Assembly: GCF_023898315.1 (NCBI RefSeq)
Contig: NC_064621.1
Coordinates: 534,399,383-534,463,382 of the forward strand
DNA: 64,000 bases
From: Schistocerca nitens
Lineage: Eukaryota > Arthropoda > Insecta > Orthoptera > Acrididae
Direction of reading: 5' to 3'
Shown one piece after another: positions 33,519 through 43,579 of this stretch. Position 1 is the first letter of the stretch. Every line of letters starts with the position of its first letter. The notes below the pieces were generated by a model. It made no database searches. It saw nothing but the letters and a program-made list of their open reading frames with translations, and had not been told where the DNA came from. A program made the position numbers and the translations under genes.

Positions 33519-36500
33519 GCCTCCCCCGTGAACCATGGACCTTGCCGTTGGTGGGGAGGCTTGCGTGCCTCAGCGATACAGATTGCCGTACCGTAGGTGC
33601 AACCATAACGGAGGGGTACCTGTTGAGAGGCCAGACAAACGTGAGGTTCCTGAAGAGGGACAGCAGCCTTTTCAGTAGTTGCAGGGGCAACAGTCTGGAT
33701 GATTGACTGATGTGGCCTTGTAACATTAACCAAAACGGCCTTGCTGTGCTGGTACTGCGAACGGCTGAAAGCAAGGGGAAACTACAGCCGTAATTTTTCC
33801 CGAGGGCATGCAGCTTTACTGTATGGTTAAATGATGATGACATTCTCTTGGATAAAATATTCCGGAGGTAAAATAGTCCCTCATTCGGATCTCCGAGCGG
33901 GGACTACTCAAGAGGCCGTCGTTATCAGGAGAAAGAAAACTGGCGTTCTACGGATCGGAGCGTGGAATGTCAGTTCCCTTAACTGGGCAGGTAGGTTAGA
34001 AAATTTAAAAAGGGAAATGGTCTGGTTAAAGTTAGATATAGTGGGAATTAGTGGAGTTCGGTGGCAGGAGGAACAAGACGTTTGGACAGGCGAATACAGG
34101 ATTATAAATACAAAATCAAATAGGGGCAATGCAGGAGTAGGTTTAATAGTGAAAAAAAAAATAGGAGTGCTGGTAAGCTACTACAAACAGCATAGTGAAC
34201 ACATTATTGTGGCCAAAATAGACACGAAGCCCACGCCTACTGCAATAGTACAACTAGCTCTGCAGATGACAAAGAAATTGAAGAAATGTACGATGAAATC
34301 AAAGAAATTATTCAGATAGTGAAGGGAGACGAAAATTTAAAAGTCATGGGTGACTGGAACTCGACTGTAGGAAAAGGAAGAGAAGGAAACGTAGTAGGGG
34401 AATATGGAATGGGAGTAAGGAATGAAAGAGGAAGCCGCCTGGTAGAATTTTGCACAGAGCATAACTTAATAATAGCTTACACTTGGTTCAAGAATCATGA
34501 AAGAAGGTTGTATACATGGAAGAAGCCTAGAGATACTAGAAGGTTTCAGATAGATTATATAATGGTAAGACAGAGATTTAGGAACCAGGTTTTAAATTGT
34601 AAGACATTTCCAGGGGATTAAAACTGTAGATTAAAACTGAAGAAATTGCAAAAAGGTGGGAATTTATGTAGATGGGACCTGGATAAACTGAAAACCAGAG
34701 GTTGTAGAGAGTTTCAGGGAGAGCATTAAGGAAGGATTGATAAGAATGGGGAAAGAAATACAGTAGAAGAAGAACGGATAGCTTTGAGAGATGAAATAGT
34801 GAAGGCAGCAGAGGATCAAGTAGGTAAAAAGACGAGTGCTACTAGAAATCATTGGGTAACAGCAGAGATATTCAATTTAATTGATGAAAAGAGAAAATAC
34901 AAAAATGCAATAAATAAAGTAGGCAAAAAGGCATACAAACGTCTCAAAAATGAGATGACAGGAAGTGCAAAATGGCTAAGGAGGACAAATGTAAGGATGT
35001 AGAGGCGTATATCACTAGGGGTAAGATAGATACTACCTACAGGAAAATTAAAGAGACCTTTGGAGAAAAGAGAACCACTTGTATGAATATCAAGAGCTCA
35101 GATGGAAACCCAGTTCTAAGCGAAGAAGGGAAAGCAGAAAGGTGGAAGGAGTATATAGAAGGTCTATACAAGGGCGATGTACTTGAGGACAATATTATGG
35201 AAATGGAAGAGGATGTAGATGAAGATGAAATGGGAGATATGATACTGCGTGATGAGTTTGACAGAGCACTGAAAGTCCTGAGTCGAAACAAGGCCCCCGG
35301 AGTAGACAACATTCCATTAGAACTACTGACAGCCGTGGGAGAGCCAGTCCCGACAAAACTATACCATCTGGTGAGCAAGATGTATGAGACAGGCGAAATT
35401 CCCTCAGACTTCAAGAAGAATATAATAATTCCAATCCCAAAGAAGCCGACCTTGGGGAAGATCAGTTTGGATTCCGTAGAAACATTGGAACACGTGAGGC
35501 AATACTGACCCTAGGACTTATCTTAGAAGATAGATTAAGGAAAGGCAAACCTACGTTTCTAGCATTTGTATACTTAGAGAAAGCGTTTGACAATGTTGAG
35601 TGGAATACTCTCTTTCAAATTCTGAAGGTGGCAGGGGTAAAATGCAGGGAGCGAAAGGCTATTTACAATTTGTACAGAAACCAGATGGCAGTTATAAGAG
35701 TCGAGGAGCATGAAAGGGAAGGAGTGGTTGGGAAGGGAGTGAGGCAGGGTTGTAGCCTCTCCCCGATGTTATTCAATCTGCATATTCAGCAAGCTGTAAA
35801 GGAAACAAAAGAAAAGTTCGGAGTAGGTACTAAAATCCATCGAGAAGAAATTAAAACTTTGAGGTTTGCCGATGACATTGTAATTCTGTCAGAGACAGCG
35901 AAGGACTTGGGAGAGGAGTTGAACGGAATGGATAGTATCTGGAAAGGAGGATATAAGATGAACATCAACAAAAACAAAACGAGGATAATGGAATGTAGTC
36001 GAATTAAGTCGGGTGATGCTGAGGGAGTTAGATTAGGAAATGAGACACTTAAAGTAGTAAATGAGTTTTGCTATTTGGGGAGCAAAATAACTGGTGATGG
36101 TCGAAGTAGAGATGATATAAAATGTAGATTGGCAACGGCAATTGAAGCGTTTCTGAAGAAGAGAAGTTTTTTAACATCGAGTATAGATTTAAGTGTCAGG
36201 AAGTCGTTTCTGAAAGTATTTGTGTGGAGTGTAGCCACGTATGGATGTGAAACATGGACGATAAATAGTTTGGACAAGAAGAGAATAGAAGCTTTCGAAA
36301 TGTGGTTTTACAGAAGAATGCTGAAGATTAGATGGGTAGATCACATAACTAATGAGGAGGTATTGAATAGGATTGGGGAGAAGAGAAGTTTGTGGCACAA
36401 CTTGACTAGAAGAAGGGATTGGTTGGTAGGACATGTTCAGAGGCATCAAGGGATCTCCAATTTAGCACTGGAGGGCAGCTTGGAGGGTAAAAATCGTAGA

Positions 36501-36645
36501 GGGAGACCACGAGATGAATACACTAAACAGATTCAAAAGGATGTAGGTTGCAGTTGGTACTGGGAGATGAAGAAGCTTGCACAGGATAGAGTAGCATGGA
36601 GAGCTGCATCAAACCAGTCTCAGGACTGAAGACCACAACAACAAC
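33519..36645 (+). mobile_element. Near full-length RTE retrotransposon
   Basis: A 10-bp target duplication, ATGTATTTCT, lies at 33509-33518 and 36646-36655. The 5' end (GCCTCCCCCGTGAACCATGG) is non-coding for about 300 bp. The 3' end finishes ACCACAACAACAAC, a short repeat tail. The family also provides the 3' fragment at 16573-17352. Length 3.1 kb matches a complete RTE. Confidence 0.9.
33831..36629 (+). pseudogene. RTE endonuclease-reverse transcriptase with RT deletion and motif A mutation
   Basis: The endonuclease starts RIGAWNVSSLN (~33953), then DIVGISGVRWQEE, NAGVGLIVKKK and, after a shift, VMGDWNSTVGKG and RRFQIDYIMV. The SDH block near 34620 is lost. The RT runs from ~34972. At ~35455 about 40 codons are deleted, joining PIPKKP to the region GEDQFGF in another frame. 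Motif A reads AFVYLEKAFD where the family has FVDLEKAFD, so the catalytic Asp is Tyr (codon 35571-35573). FADD is intact at 35865-35876. The last 333 codons (35628-36629) are open, ending AASNQSQD. Confidence 0.88.
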
Positions 36646-36655
36646 ATGTATTTCT

Positions 36656-37150
36656 ATATTATATACAACTGCCAAGCAGATTTTTTTATGAAAACATGTG
36701 ATAGCAGAACTGTGATACTGCACGCAAAACTTTATTTTCTTTTTCAAATCAAAAATACCATTACCATCCACAAGTACGAACACCAAACAAAGTCAACCAA
36801 ACCGGTCTAACCGCTCTCAATTGATGATATTTCACAATTGATTTTAATTTCCGAATTTTCCAGTGGATTTTACAAAAATTTTCTTTCATACAAACCTTTT
36901 ACTGACAATTAGGAGCACAACAAAGATAAAAATCAACTGAACCCGTAGAGCTCTTCTTAACTGATGATATTTGATACAGGCGGCAGTTGATGTTGATTTC
37001 CGACTTTTCCGTTAGATTTTCCATAACTTTTCTTTCTTACAAACGTGGTCCCAACAACAACGAACACAACAACAAAAAATCAACCAAATTGGTCAAGCCG
37101 TTTTCAGGTGATGATCTGTCATACATGCGGCAACTGATCTTAATTTGTGT
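36656..37150. repeat. Second tandem-like array, ~145-bp units
   Basis: TGATGATATTT recurs at 36822 and 36963 and a variant TGATGATCTGTC at 37110, each preceded by an AAATCAACYRAAYYGGT-like phrase and followed by GATTTTAATTTCCGAWTTTTCC-type text. Period ~141-147 bp. The wording resembles the ~150-bp array on the left of the RTE, so the two may be diverged parts of one region. Confidence 0.55.
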
Positions 37151-37231
37151 AGATTATTATTATTATTATATTACAAAAAAGTTATCAGGCTATGTTTGGA
37201 TACAAAATATACTTAAGAAAGGAAAGCACAG

Positions 37232-37434
37232 AAAAAATGTTCAACTGTGCGTGAAATCTTATGGGACTTACCTGCTAAGGTCATCAATCCCTAAGCTTAC
37301 ACACTACTTAACCTAAATTATGCTAAGGACAAACACACACACCCATGCCCGAGGGAGGACTCTAACCTCAGGCGGGACCAGCCGCACAGACCATGACTGT
37401 AACACCCTAGACCGCTCGGCTAATCCCGCGCGGC
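37232..37434 (-). repeat. tRNA-derived SINE, family 2
   Basis: The complement starts GCCGCGCGGGATTAGCCGAG (box A region) and contains CGGGCATGGGTGTGTGTG. A 10-bp duplication with one mismatch flanks it (GAAAGCACAG 37222-37231, GAAAGCGCAG 37435-37444). Confidence 0.9.
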
Positions 37435-37444
37435 GAAAGCGCAG

Positions 37445-38106
37445 ACTAACAAGTAAACATCAACTTGACCTCGTATTTTAAGGAGAAAAAAAGCACAATT
37501 AGAATATATAAGCCCCACCAATAGATCCCCTGTGAAAATGTGGAACATAATTCTGACAGTATGAAGTTATGACCTGAAAGTGCAGCTTTTAAGCACTTGC
37601 GCGCACTGGAAGTTCGTCGCTCGCTCCTCCCAATGCAGCCGCCTAGAGCGCGAGCGCATACGGTGACGTTAGCAAGGTGTTTGTGAATTATTGTATTCCC
37701 ATTGTTAACATACTCGGTTCATTGCGTCAAAGTGCGCAGTTTCTAACTTGTAGATGGTGCTGGAATCTCTGTGATTTGAACGCTTTTACGTTGCGTTTCA
37801 CAAATACAGTGTAAATGGAGGAAAAGAATTTGTGTGCCATGAAAGAAGTGGTTTAGCGTTATTTAATTATGAACATCGCTGTTCTGCGTGATTTTCTTTG
37901 GATTTTAAAGCTATCACTGTCAAAGTGAAGTGAAGCAGGAGATGCGCTATTTGTCAACGTGACTGGTATGATTAAATTGTAAACAGAAAATCATTAACTT
38001 CGTTTCATAATAATTGCGTAGCCGCTTAGGTTTATTAATTTTGACTTAAAGGCGTATACATAGCTGCGGAATATCAGTACGAGGATATTGTTAAAAGTAA
38101 TGTAAA
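37445..38106. other. Unassigned spacer
   Basis: No gene recognised. A G/C-richer patch near 37600-37680 (CCGCCTAGAGCGCGAGCGCA) precedes a short open frame MEEKNLCAMKEVV. It could be the start of an unknown element, but nothing supports a function. Confidence 0.4.
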
Positions 38107-38274
38107 TACACTGAAGAAAAAAATCGCAACACCAAGTGGGAGTTGTCAGACATAGGTAGGTGTGTTTCTACATCTGAAAGATGATGTCTGTTCAGATTTG
38201 GCTCCATTCGCATAAGATTGCCGCTAGTAGCTGCATTAAGAGGATTAAATACACGCTATAACAGTGTGAGGGGT

Positions 38275-39296
38275 CCACTTATAAGCGGAGTCCGATTTTG
38301 TAATATATTTCATGAAAAATGACACGAAATCGTTATCACATGTAGAAGAGATTGTATCTTTGACACCACTGAACCAAAGATGTTGCCTGAGTGGCGGAAT
38401 CGATTGTAAGTAAGGGCGCGCAGAGCGCAGTAACAGTTGCCCCTGCTCTCTGTTAAAGGTAGGATGTAAGTCTGTAAGCTAGTGGCTAGCTGTGAGAATT
38501 TAGCTGCTGGCCTATGGACGCAGCATAATACAGTTTTGTAAGGTACTGAAATGTTGTGTATTTAGTTTTACGTGTGCAGCAGTGCAATGTGGCTTTTGCT
38601 AATTTTACAGTACTGACCCTTGAATTTAGGAGCCAAGTATTCGCCATCAGATTTAATTTATACTTTGATTTTGTATGCCCGATTTGTAATATTTTGTGTG
38701 TTTTGTAATCCTGATACAGACAAGTTAAATTCTGGAATATATTTTGTCAGACCTTTTGTCATGTAACGATCCAAATATTGTTAACTATGTCAGTAAGTGA
38801 GAATTGTAGAACAGTTGAGAAGTTCATTGATTTTGAAGTTAATGCAAAATGTTACATATTAGATTTTGTGAAGGAGAAACTTTATTTTGAATACAATTTT
38901 CGAAATGAAGAATTCGGTCCTAGCATATCGTGTTATCAGTACCTCATCCTCTACCGTGTCGTATGACATTCTTTGTATGTAGCTATTTTACAGCTGGCAT
39001 TGCACTTCGCTAAGCCAAGATTGAATATTTTGTATGCCTACTGTGGAGAGAACATAATACCAAGATTACACCCGTTGCGACTCAAGAGCTAAGGTAAATG
39101 TATTTCATTGTTTATTTGCATGGGGAATTTTATCAGTTTATTGCACGGGGCCATAGAAATCGGTGCTCATGAGACTGAGTAAATTTCAGAGGGATTGATT
39201 TCATTATGGGCATTACATTGTGGTTTTCCAGATTAAGTTGTTTAATTTTCCTTTGGATTACAGTAAAATTGATTAAGCACACCGTTTAACGTTACA
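38275..39296. mobile_element. Solo LTR
   Basis: A 1,022-bp insert begins TGTGAGGGGTCCACTTATAA and ends CGTTTAACGTTACA, the TG...CA form of LTRs, and is flanked by a perfect 4-bp duplication ACAG (38271-38274 and 39297-39300). No coding sequence, primer-binding site or second LTR is next to it, so it is best read as a solo LTR left by recombination. Removing it rejoins Tc1 family C sequence. Gypsy versus Pao origin cannot be told from this. Confidence 0.75.
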
Positions 39297-39988
39297 ACAG
39301 TCGTGAGCGTTCTTTGAGATTGGACGTGGTGAACTGATGTCAGTCAGGAATGCCTTTAAGGCGATAAAGAGGCCATTATCAACACCTCATTTTGTCTGAA
39401 CGAGGTCGTGTATTAGGGCTACGAGAAGCTGGATATTCCTTCTGCGATAATGCAGAAAGACTGCAAGATTGTAGCCACTGAACACGATTGCTGGCAGTGG
39501 TGGTCACGAGAATGTACGATCGCAAGAAGGCTGCGCTCTGGACGGCCACATAGCCCTATCGAGAGGAAAGACAATCGGGTTCGGCGTATGGCTGTGGCGC
39601 ATTGTGCTGCATCTGCAGCAGCCATCTCGGCCGCAGTTGGCACAACGAACTGTTACAAATCGGTTAGATCAACGACAGCTCCGAGCCAGGCTCCCTGTAC
39701 CTGCATTCCACTGACCCCAAACCGAAGTCATTTGTGACTTCCGTGGTGTCAAGCATGAGCTCATTGGAGGACAGATCTGTTTTATTTTGTGGTGAAAGCT
39801 GGTTCTGCCACAGTTCCAGTGATGGTTGTCTGTCGGTTAGAAGGAAGCCAGTTGTGGCCCTGCAACCAATGGATATGCGTGCTAGACGCACTGAACCCAC
39901 ACCCGGAGTTATTGTCTGATGTGCGATTTCGTACAACAGCAGGAGCACTCTCGTTGTTATCCCACACACCCTGACTGCAAATTTGTAC

Positions 39989-41742
39989 ATTGAGATGTGG
40001 CAGGGGCCCCCTCTCATATTTCTATCTTACTCTAATTCGATTTTCCTCTCTAATTGCATGCGGTGAAAAGTTGCTATTCCTTGCCACGCGGACTTCCCAC
40101 GCAGCGTCTCTCGTCACCCGGGTGGTCCGGTGACAGGGGAGTTCTACTGAGCTCGAAAGGGTTAAGCTGACTGGTGTGAGGGAGTCGAGTGTATGCTTTC
40201 CAGACGCCGACATTGTCATAAGAGCAGGAGCGACACGCCCGGAAGGGGCGGCTGGGCTAGAGATTCCGTTACTTCGCAGAAACTTAGTGAAAACCGTTTC
40301 TGGCGGGCTACCAGCGAGGCGTGGGAATGACTTGTGTCCCTAGACAGTCTTGGCGGTCAAATTCCCGCGTTTTCTGCAAAATCGTAACTGTGATTGGCTT
40401 GCAAAGGGCATAGCTCCGTGACGTAGCAAAATCGGCGCAAAAATTGGCGCCAAGAATCTCCATTGGTGGAATGGTAGTGCTTCAGCAATAGAGTGGAATT
40501 TTCCGCCGGTTTTCGAGTTACTGATTGGCACGATTAACCACGACCACTGTCATGGGGGTGGGAATGTTCTGTATTCGTTTTGTACGGGTGCCCTGGAGAG
40601 AGTCGGCTCTCGCCTTTCGGTCGGGGTAGGTTACAAGACTGAGCTCTCGCTGCTCTGGACAGCCTGCCTTCCGCTGGCTGTCTAATATACTTTCATTTAA
40701 TCGTAACTGTTTGACAAAGTTGCTGAAGTTTCGACTTCAACGTAACTTTCCGAGTACAGTTGGCAATTGAGCATTCTGCATACAAGCGGCCTGTGTTGTC
40801 CGTCTTGAGCAGTTTTGGCTAAAGTTGACTGTATCGGAGTTACTGTGTGACTTCGCTTGTTAAAACCAATCACTGTACCGTCAATGATTGTGTGGCGAGC
40901 CTTCTTCATCTACCTCAGAGGCGCATTTGTATTGATAGGAAGTCTTTCGTCTGGAACAACATGACCAGGATAATTTGTTTCGGGCTATACTCGCGACATT
41001 ATCATCACCACGACGGGACGTCGAAGCAACCAGCCATCGCTTCCGGTACGCCAGATCGTGTGCTTGCAGTTAAGAAGACAGCTTGGTAACGTATGTCCGC
41101 AGCGCCGGCAGATTAGAGAATTTGCTCTGTGATAATCAGAGCTCAGCAGAGCGCGACTGTTCCCGTCTTTTCTTACGTGGTTCTGTCTTGGATGTTCATT
41201 GCCTGAGTTCTCACTACTGTAGCATCAATTAATGTTGGGTTGGCTGGGTGTTTCTCTTAAGATTTGAGTTGCAAGGAATTGGCTCCACACACCACTTTGT
41301 CATAAATGTCACAATCTAGTTTATGGACAACTTCACCTTCACAGCATTTATTTGAGTATCCAATTTGACCCAATTTGATGTATTGTAAATGTTTCGTGTG
41401 TTTTGTTTATGATTTTGAATTTAGTCATAATACATCAAATTGTTATTTTGGACAGAACTTTTATTCTGTTAATCGGTAGAGCAACCCTATCATTTCTCAC
41501 TACGTTACTGAAACTTTCCTTTATTTAATTAATGTCTATCAAATTAAATTATTGCAGGTGCCAAACTCTTTTCTACTCCACTTGCAGGGTCGATTACAGT
41601 CAGTTCGCGTTTCTTCTTAATCCATGTGCAACAGCAAAAGTCGGAGTTAGAATAGGGGGGAGGGGGCTTAGAGCATCATTTACATATGAAGATTCTAGAA
41701 GAATTTAGTGTTAAATACACTGCTAGCCCCGGCACCTCGCAA
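39989..41742. mobile_element. Unassigned insertion, possibly LTR-derived
   Basis: Tc1 sequence stops at TTTGTAC (39988) and resumes at GTCAGTCTGG (41743), so 1.75 kb is inserted. No ORF of note is present. Near the right end a purine run (AGGGGGGAGGGGGC, ~41655) resembles a polypurine tract, and GC-rich text with a CTCCGTGACGTAGC segment lies in the middle. I recognise it as a repeated locust sequence from memory but cannot assign a class. The junctions show no clear target duplication. Confidence 0.4.
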
Positions 41743-41930
41743 CGTCAGTCTGGTGATTCGACCTGTTGTGCCGCTGTTCCTGACTAGCATCCCAGGGAGT
41801 GTTTACCAATAGGATAACGCTCGCCCACATATCGCTGTTGTAACCAACGTGTCTACAGAGTGTTGACATGTTGCTTTGGCCTGCTCGATCTTATCTGTCT
41901 CCAATCGAACACGTATGGGATATCATATGC

Positions 41931-42699
41931 GCTGCCTTAGGGCTGGTCTATTCTGTTGCTGAATACTACGCCCCATTGTGGCTCAATAGCACACATGTGA
42001 GAAAAATTGACGTGGAGCTAAATGCAGCAATGAGGACAATAACAGGCTGTGTCAAATCTACTCCTCTATACTGGTTACCACCTCTAAGCAACATTGCGCC
42101 ACCAGATCTCCAAAGACAGAACGCCCTCCTCAAGGAATACCAAAAATTACTTAAAGTCCCAATGCACTCTGACGTTCCTGCACTCCGAATGAACCGATTA
42201 AAATTTTGGCAGCCATCTGTCCTACTGGCAGAATCGCTACAGGCAGCCACTTTCAGTATCAACAAAATGTGGAACACTATTACCCATGAAGAACATCAGA
42301 CCCACCAAAGACCTGACACAAGACTAGCCGGTATGAAACTAACGCGACGTGCCTGGAAAACAAGCGGATCCGCACAGGTGACGGCATCTGTGCTGAAAAC
42401 CTCTGCCGATGGGGAAGGGCTTCATCTTCTCAGTGTGACTGTGGAAATGAACACCAGACGATCCGTCACATTGTAACAAGCTGTAGCAGAAGAGCCTACC
42501 ATGGGAACTTGGAAGATTTCTTTGAAGTGACAGAGGCAGACCTTGAATGGATCGACAAATTAGATATTCATTTATAGACTTATTTTTTAAATTATAAATT
42601 ATGAAATTAATATATTTTGTAAAATTTTGTAAAACTATGTAATCCACAATTGCTAGTCGCTGTTCATATGTAATGCCATACGCTAAATAAATAAATATC
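41931..42699 (+). pseudogene. 5'-truncated LINE, C-terminal end with zinc knuckle
   Basis: The open frame begins ALGLVYSVAEYYAPLWLNST, part of the thumb of Jockey/LOA-type RTs. It then runs STPLYWLPPLSNIAPPDLQR and WQPSVLLAESLQ to ~42350. Past a shift the frame reads CDCGNEHQTIRHIVTSC, a Cys-His cluster at the C-terminus, and a stop follows at DIHL. The 3' end carries a (TAAA)n tail at 42685-42699. It is inserted in the Tc1 family C transposase just after the catalytic Glu. Confidence 0.78.
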
Positions 42700-43024
42700 G
42701 GATCATGACGCCAGCGTCATCCACAAACAGCATGCATTGGCCAACCAAGCGCAACAGCATGATACTGCGTCCCACAAACTGACATCCGGCGCCTGTACAA
42801 CACAATGCATACACGGTTGCATGGTTGCGTGCAACATTCCAGCGGCTACACGGGTTATCAACGTACCAGCATTTCACCTTTCAAATGGCTTACCTCGCGC
42901 TTACATTAACCTATGATCTTGCAATGTAATCACTTAAATATGTTACCTAGACGAATGTATTCCCGAATTTTCATTATTCTACATTAATTATCTTTTGGCG
43001 TTGCAATTTCTTTGCGTCAGTGTA

Positions 43025-43316
43025 TATATGGGCATAAGGTTAATATGTTACATACATACATTACTTACTACTTTCCCGAAGTATAACATGTGCTCGCGAA
43101 CAAGAGTTCAAAACATACAGATGTGCCCACCTGTCCGCTTTCTAACCGCGCCTTCGACGTCCAGCGAACAGGAGGGCTCTGGTCGTCCCTCCAGTGTACT
43201 GTAGTCTACTTCGCGTTCGGGCATCAGGCGGCTGCAGTGTGGCAAACAACCAGAGCGCGCGAGAATTTGAGAGCTGTACTTGCAGAAGGTCAAAACCACG
43301 TGCCGCTTAAATTATT
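43025..43316. other. Unassigned spacer
   Basis: No gene or repeat is recognised between the Tc1 family C element and the hairpin; GC content rises around 43130-43270. ORFs here are short and match nothing. Confidence 0.4.
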
Positions 43317-43474
43317 TTTCAGCCCAAATAATTGAGCCTTCTTCAGAAGATATACCTGAATCTATAATTTGTCTAAGAGGGCATAGTCTAGTTTTATTAC
43401 TACACCGTGCCCTTTTAAACAAATTATAGATTCAGGTATATCTTCTGAAGAAGGCTAAATTATTTGGGCTGAAA
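43317..43474. repeat. Near-perfect 67-bp inverted repeat (hairpin)
   Basis: Arm 1 43317-43383, loop 43384-43407 (24 nt), arm 2 43408-43474. Of 67 positions 64 are Watson-Crick, one can be G-U and two mismatch. The arms begin TTTCAGCCCAAATAATT and contain CAGAAGATATACCTGAATC. It could be a fold-back transposon end, a hairpin RNA locus or a recent inverted duplication. No target duplication was found. Confidence 0.9.
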
Positions 43475-43579
43475 CCTAGGTATAGGTTGGTTTCATTTCC
43501 GCAATCGAGGCTGAGAGTTCCTTATATATTAATTTTGCCATCTACTGCTGTTCTCCACGGACCTGTCCCACTGAGCGGC

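Larger units (their letters stand above)
39360..42860 (+). pseudogene. Tc1 family C transposase, split by insertions
   Basis: 39380-39480 reads LSERGRVLGLREAGYSFC-like HTH sequence; 39560-39700 reads DNRVRRMAVAHCAASAAAIS. The first Asp region near 39780 is eroded (FCGESWFCHSSSDGCLSVRR). At 39989 a large insertion intervenes. 41750-41925 resumes as GSVYQ-DNARPHIAVVT (second Asp) and LLWPARSYLSPIEHVWDII (Glu). After a LINE tail, 42705-42860 reads the C-terminal region (AYTVAWLRATFQRLH in a shifted frame). Not functional. Confidence 0.75.
38109..43022 (+). mobile_element. Tc1 family C element enlarged by three insertions
   Basis: Inverted ends: CACTGAAGAAAAAAATCGCA at 38109 and CACTGACGCAAAGAAATTGC reading inward from 43022, both flanked by TA (38107-38108, 43023-43024). 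The ancestral 1.3-kb element holds a solo LTR (38275-39296), an unassigned 1.75-kb insertion (39989-41742) and a LINE tail (41931-42699). A second decayed copy is at 58298. Confidence 0.85.

Noticed and set aside
32841..37150. CRISPR-like array
   Set aside because: Units are ~150 bp, diverged and without spacers; this is eukaryotic tandem repeat DNA.
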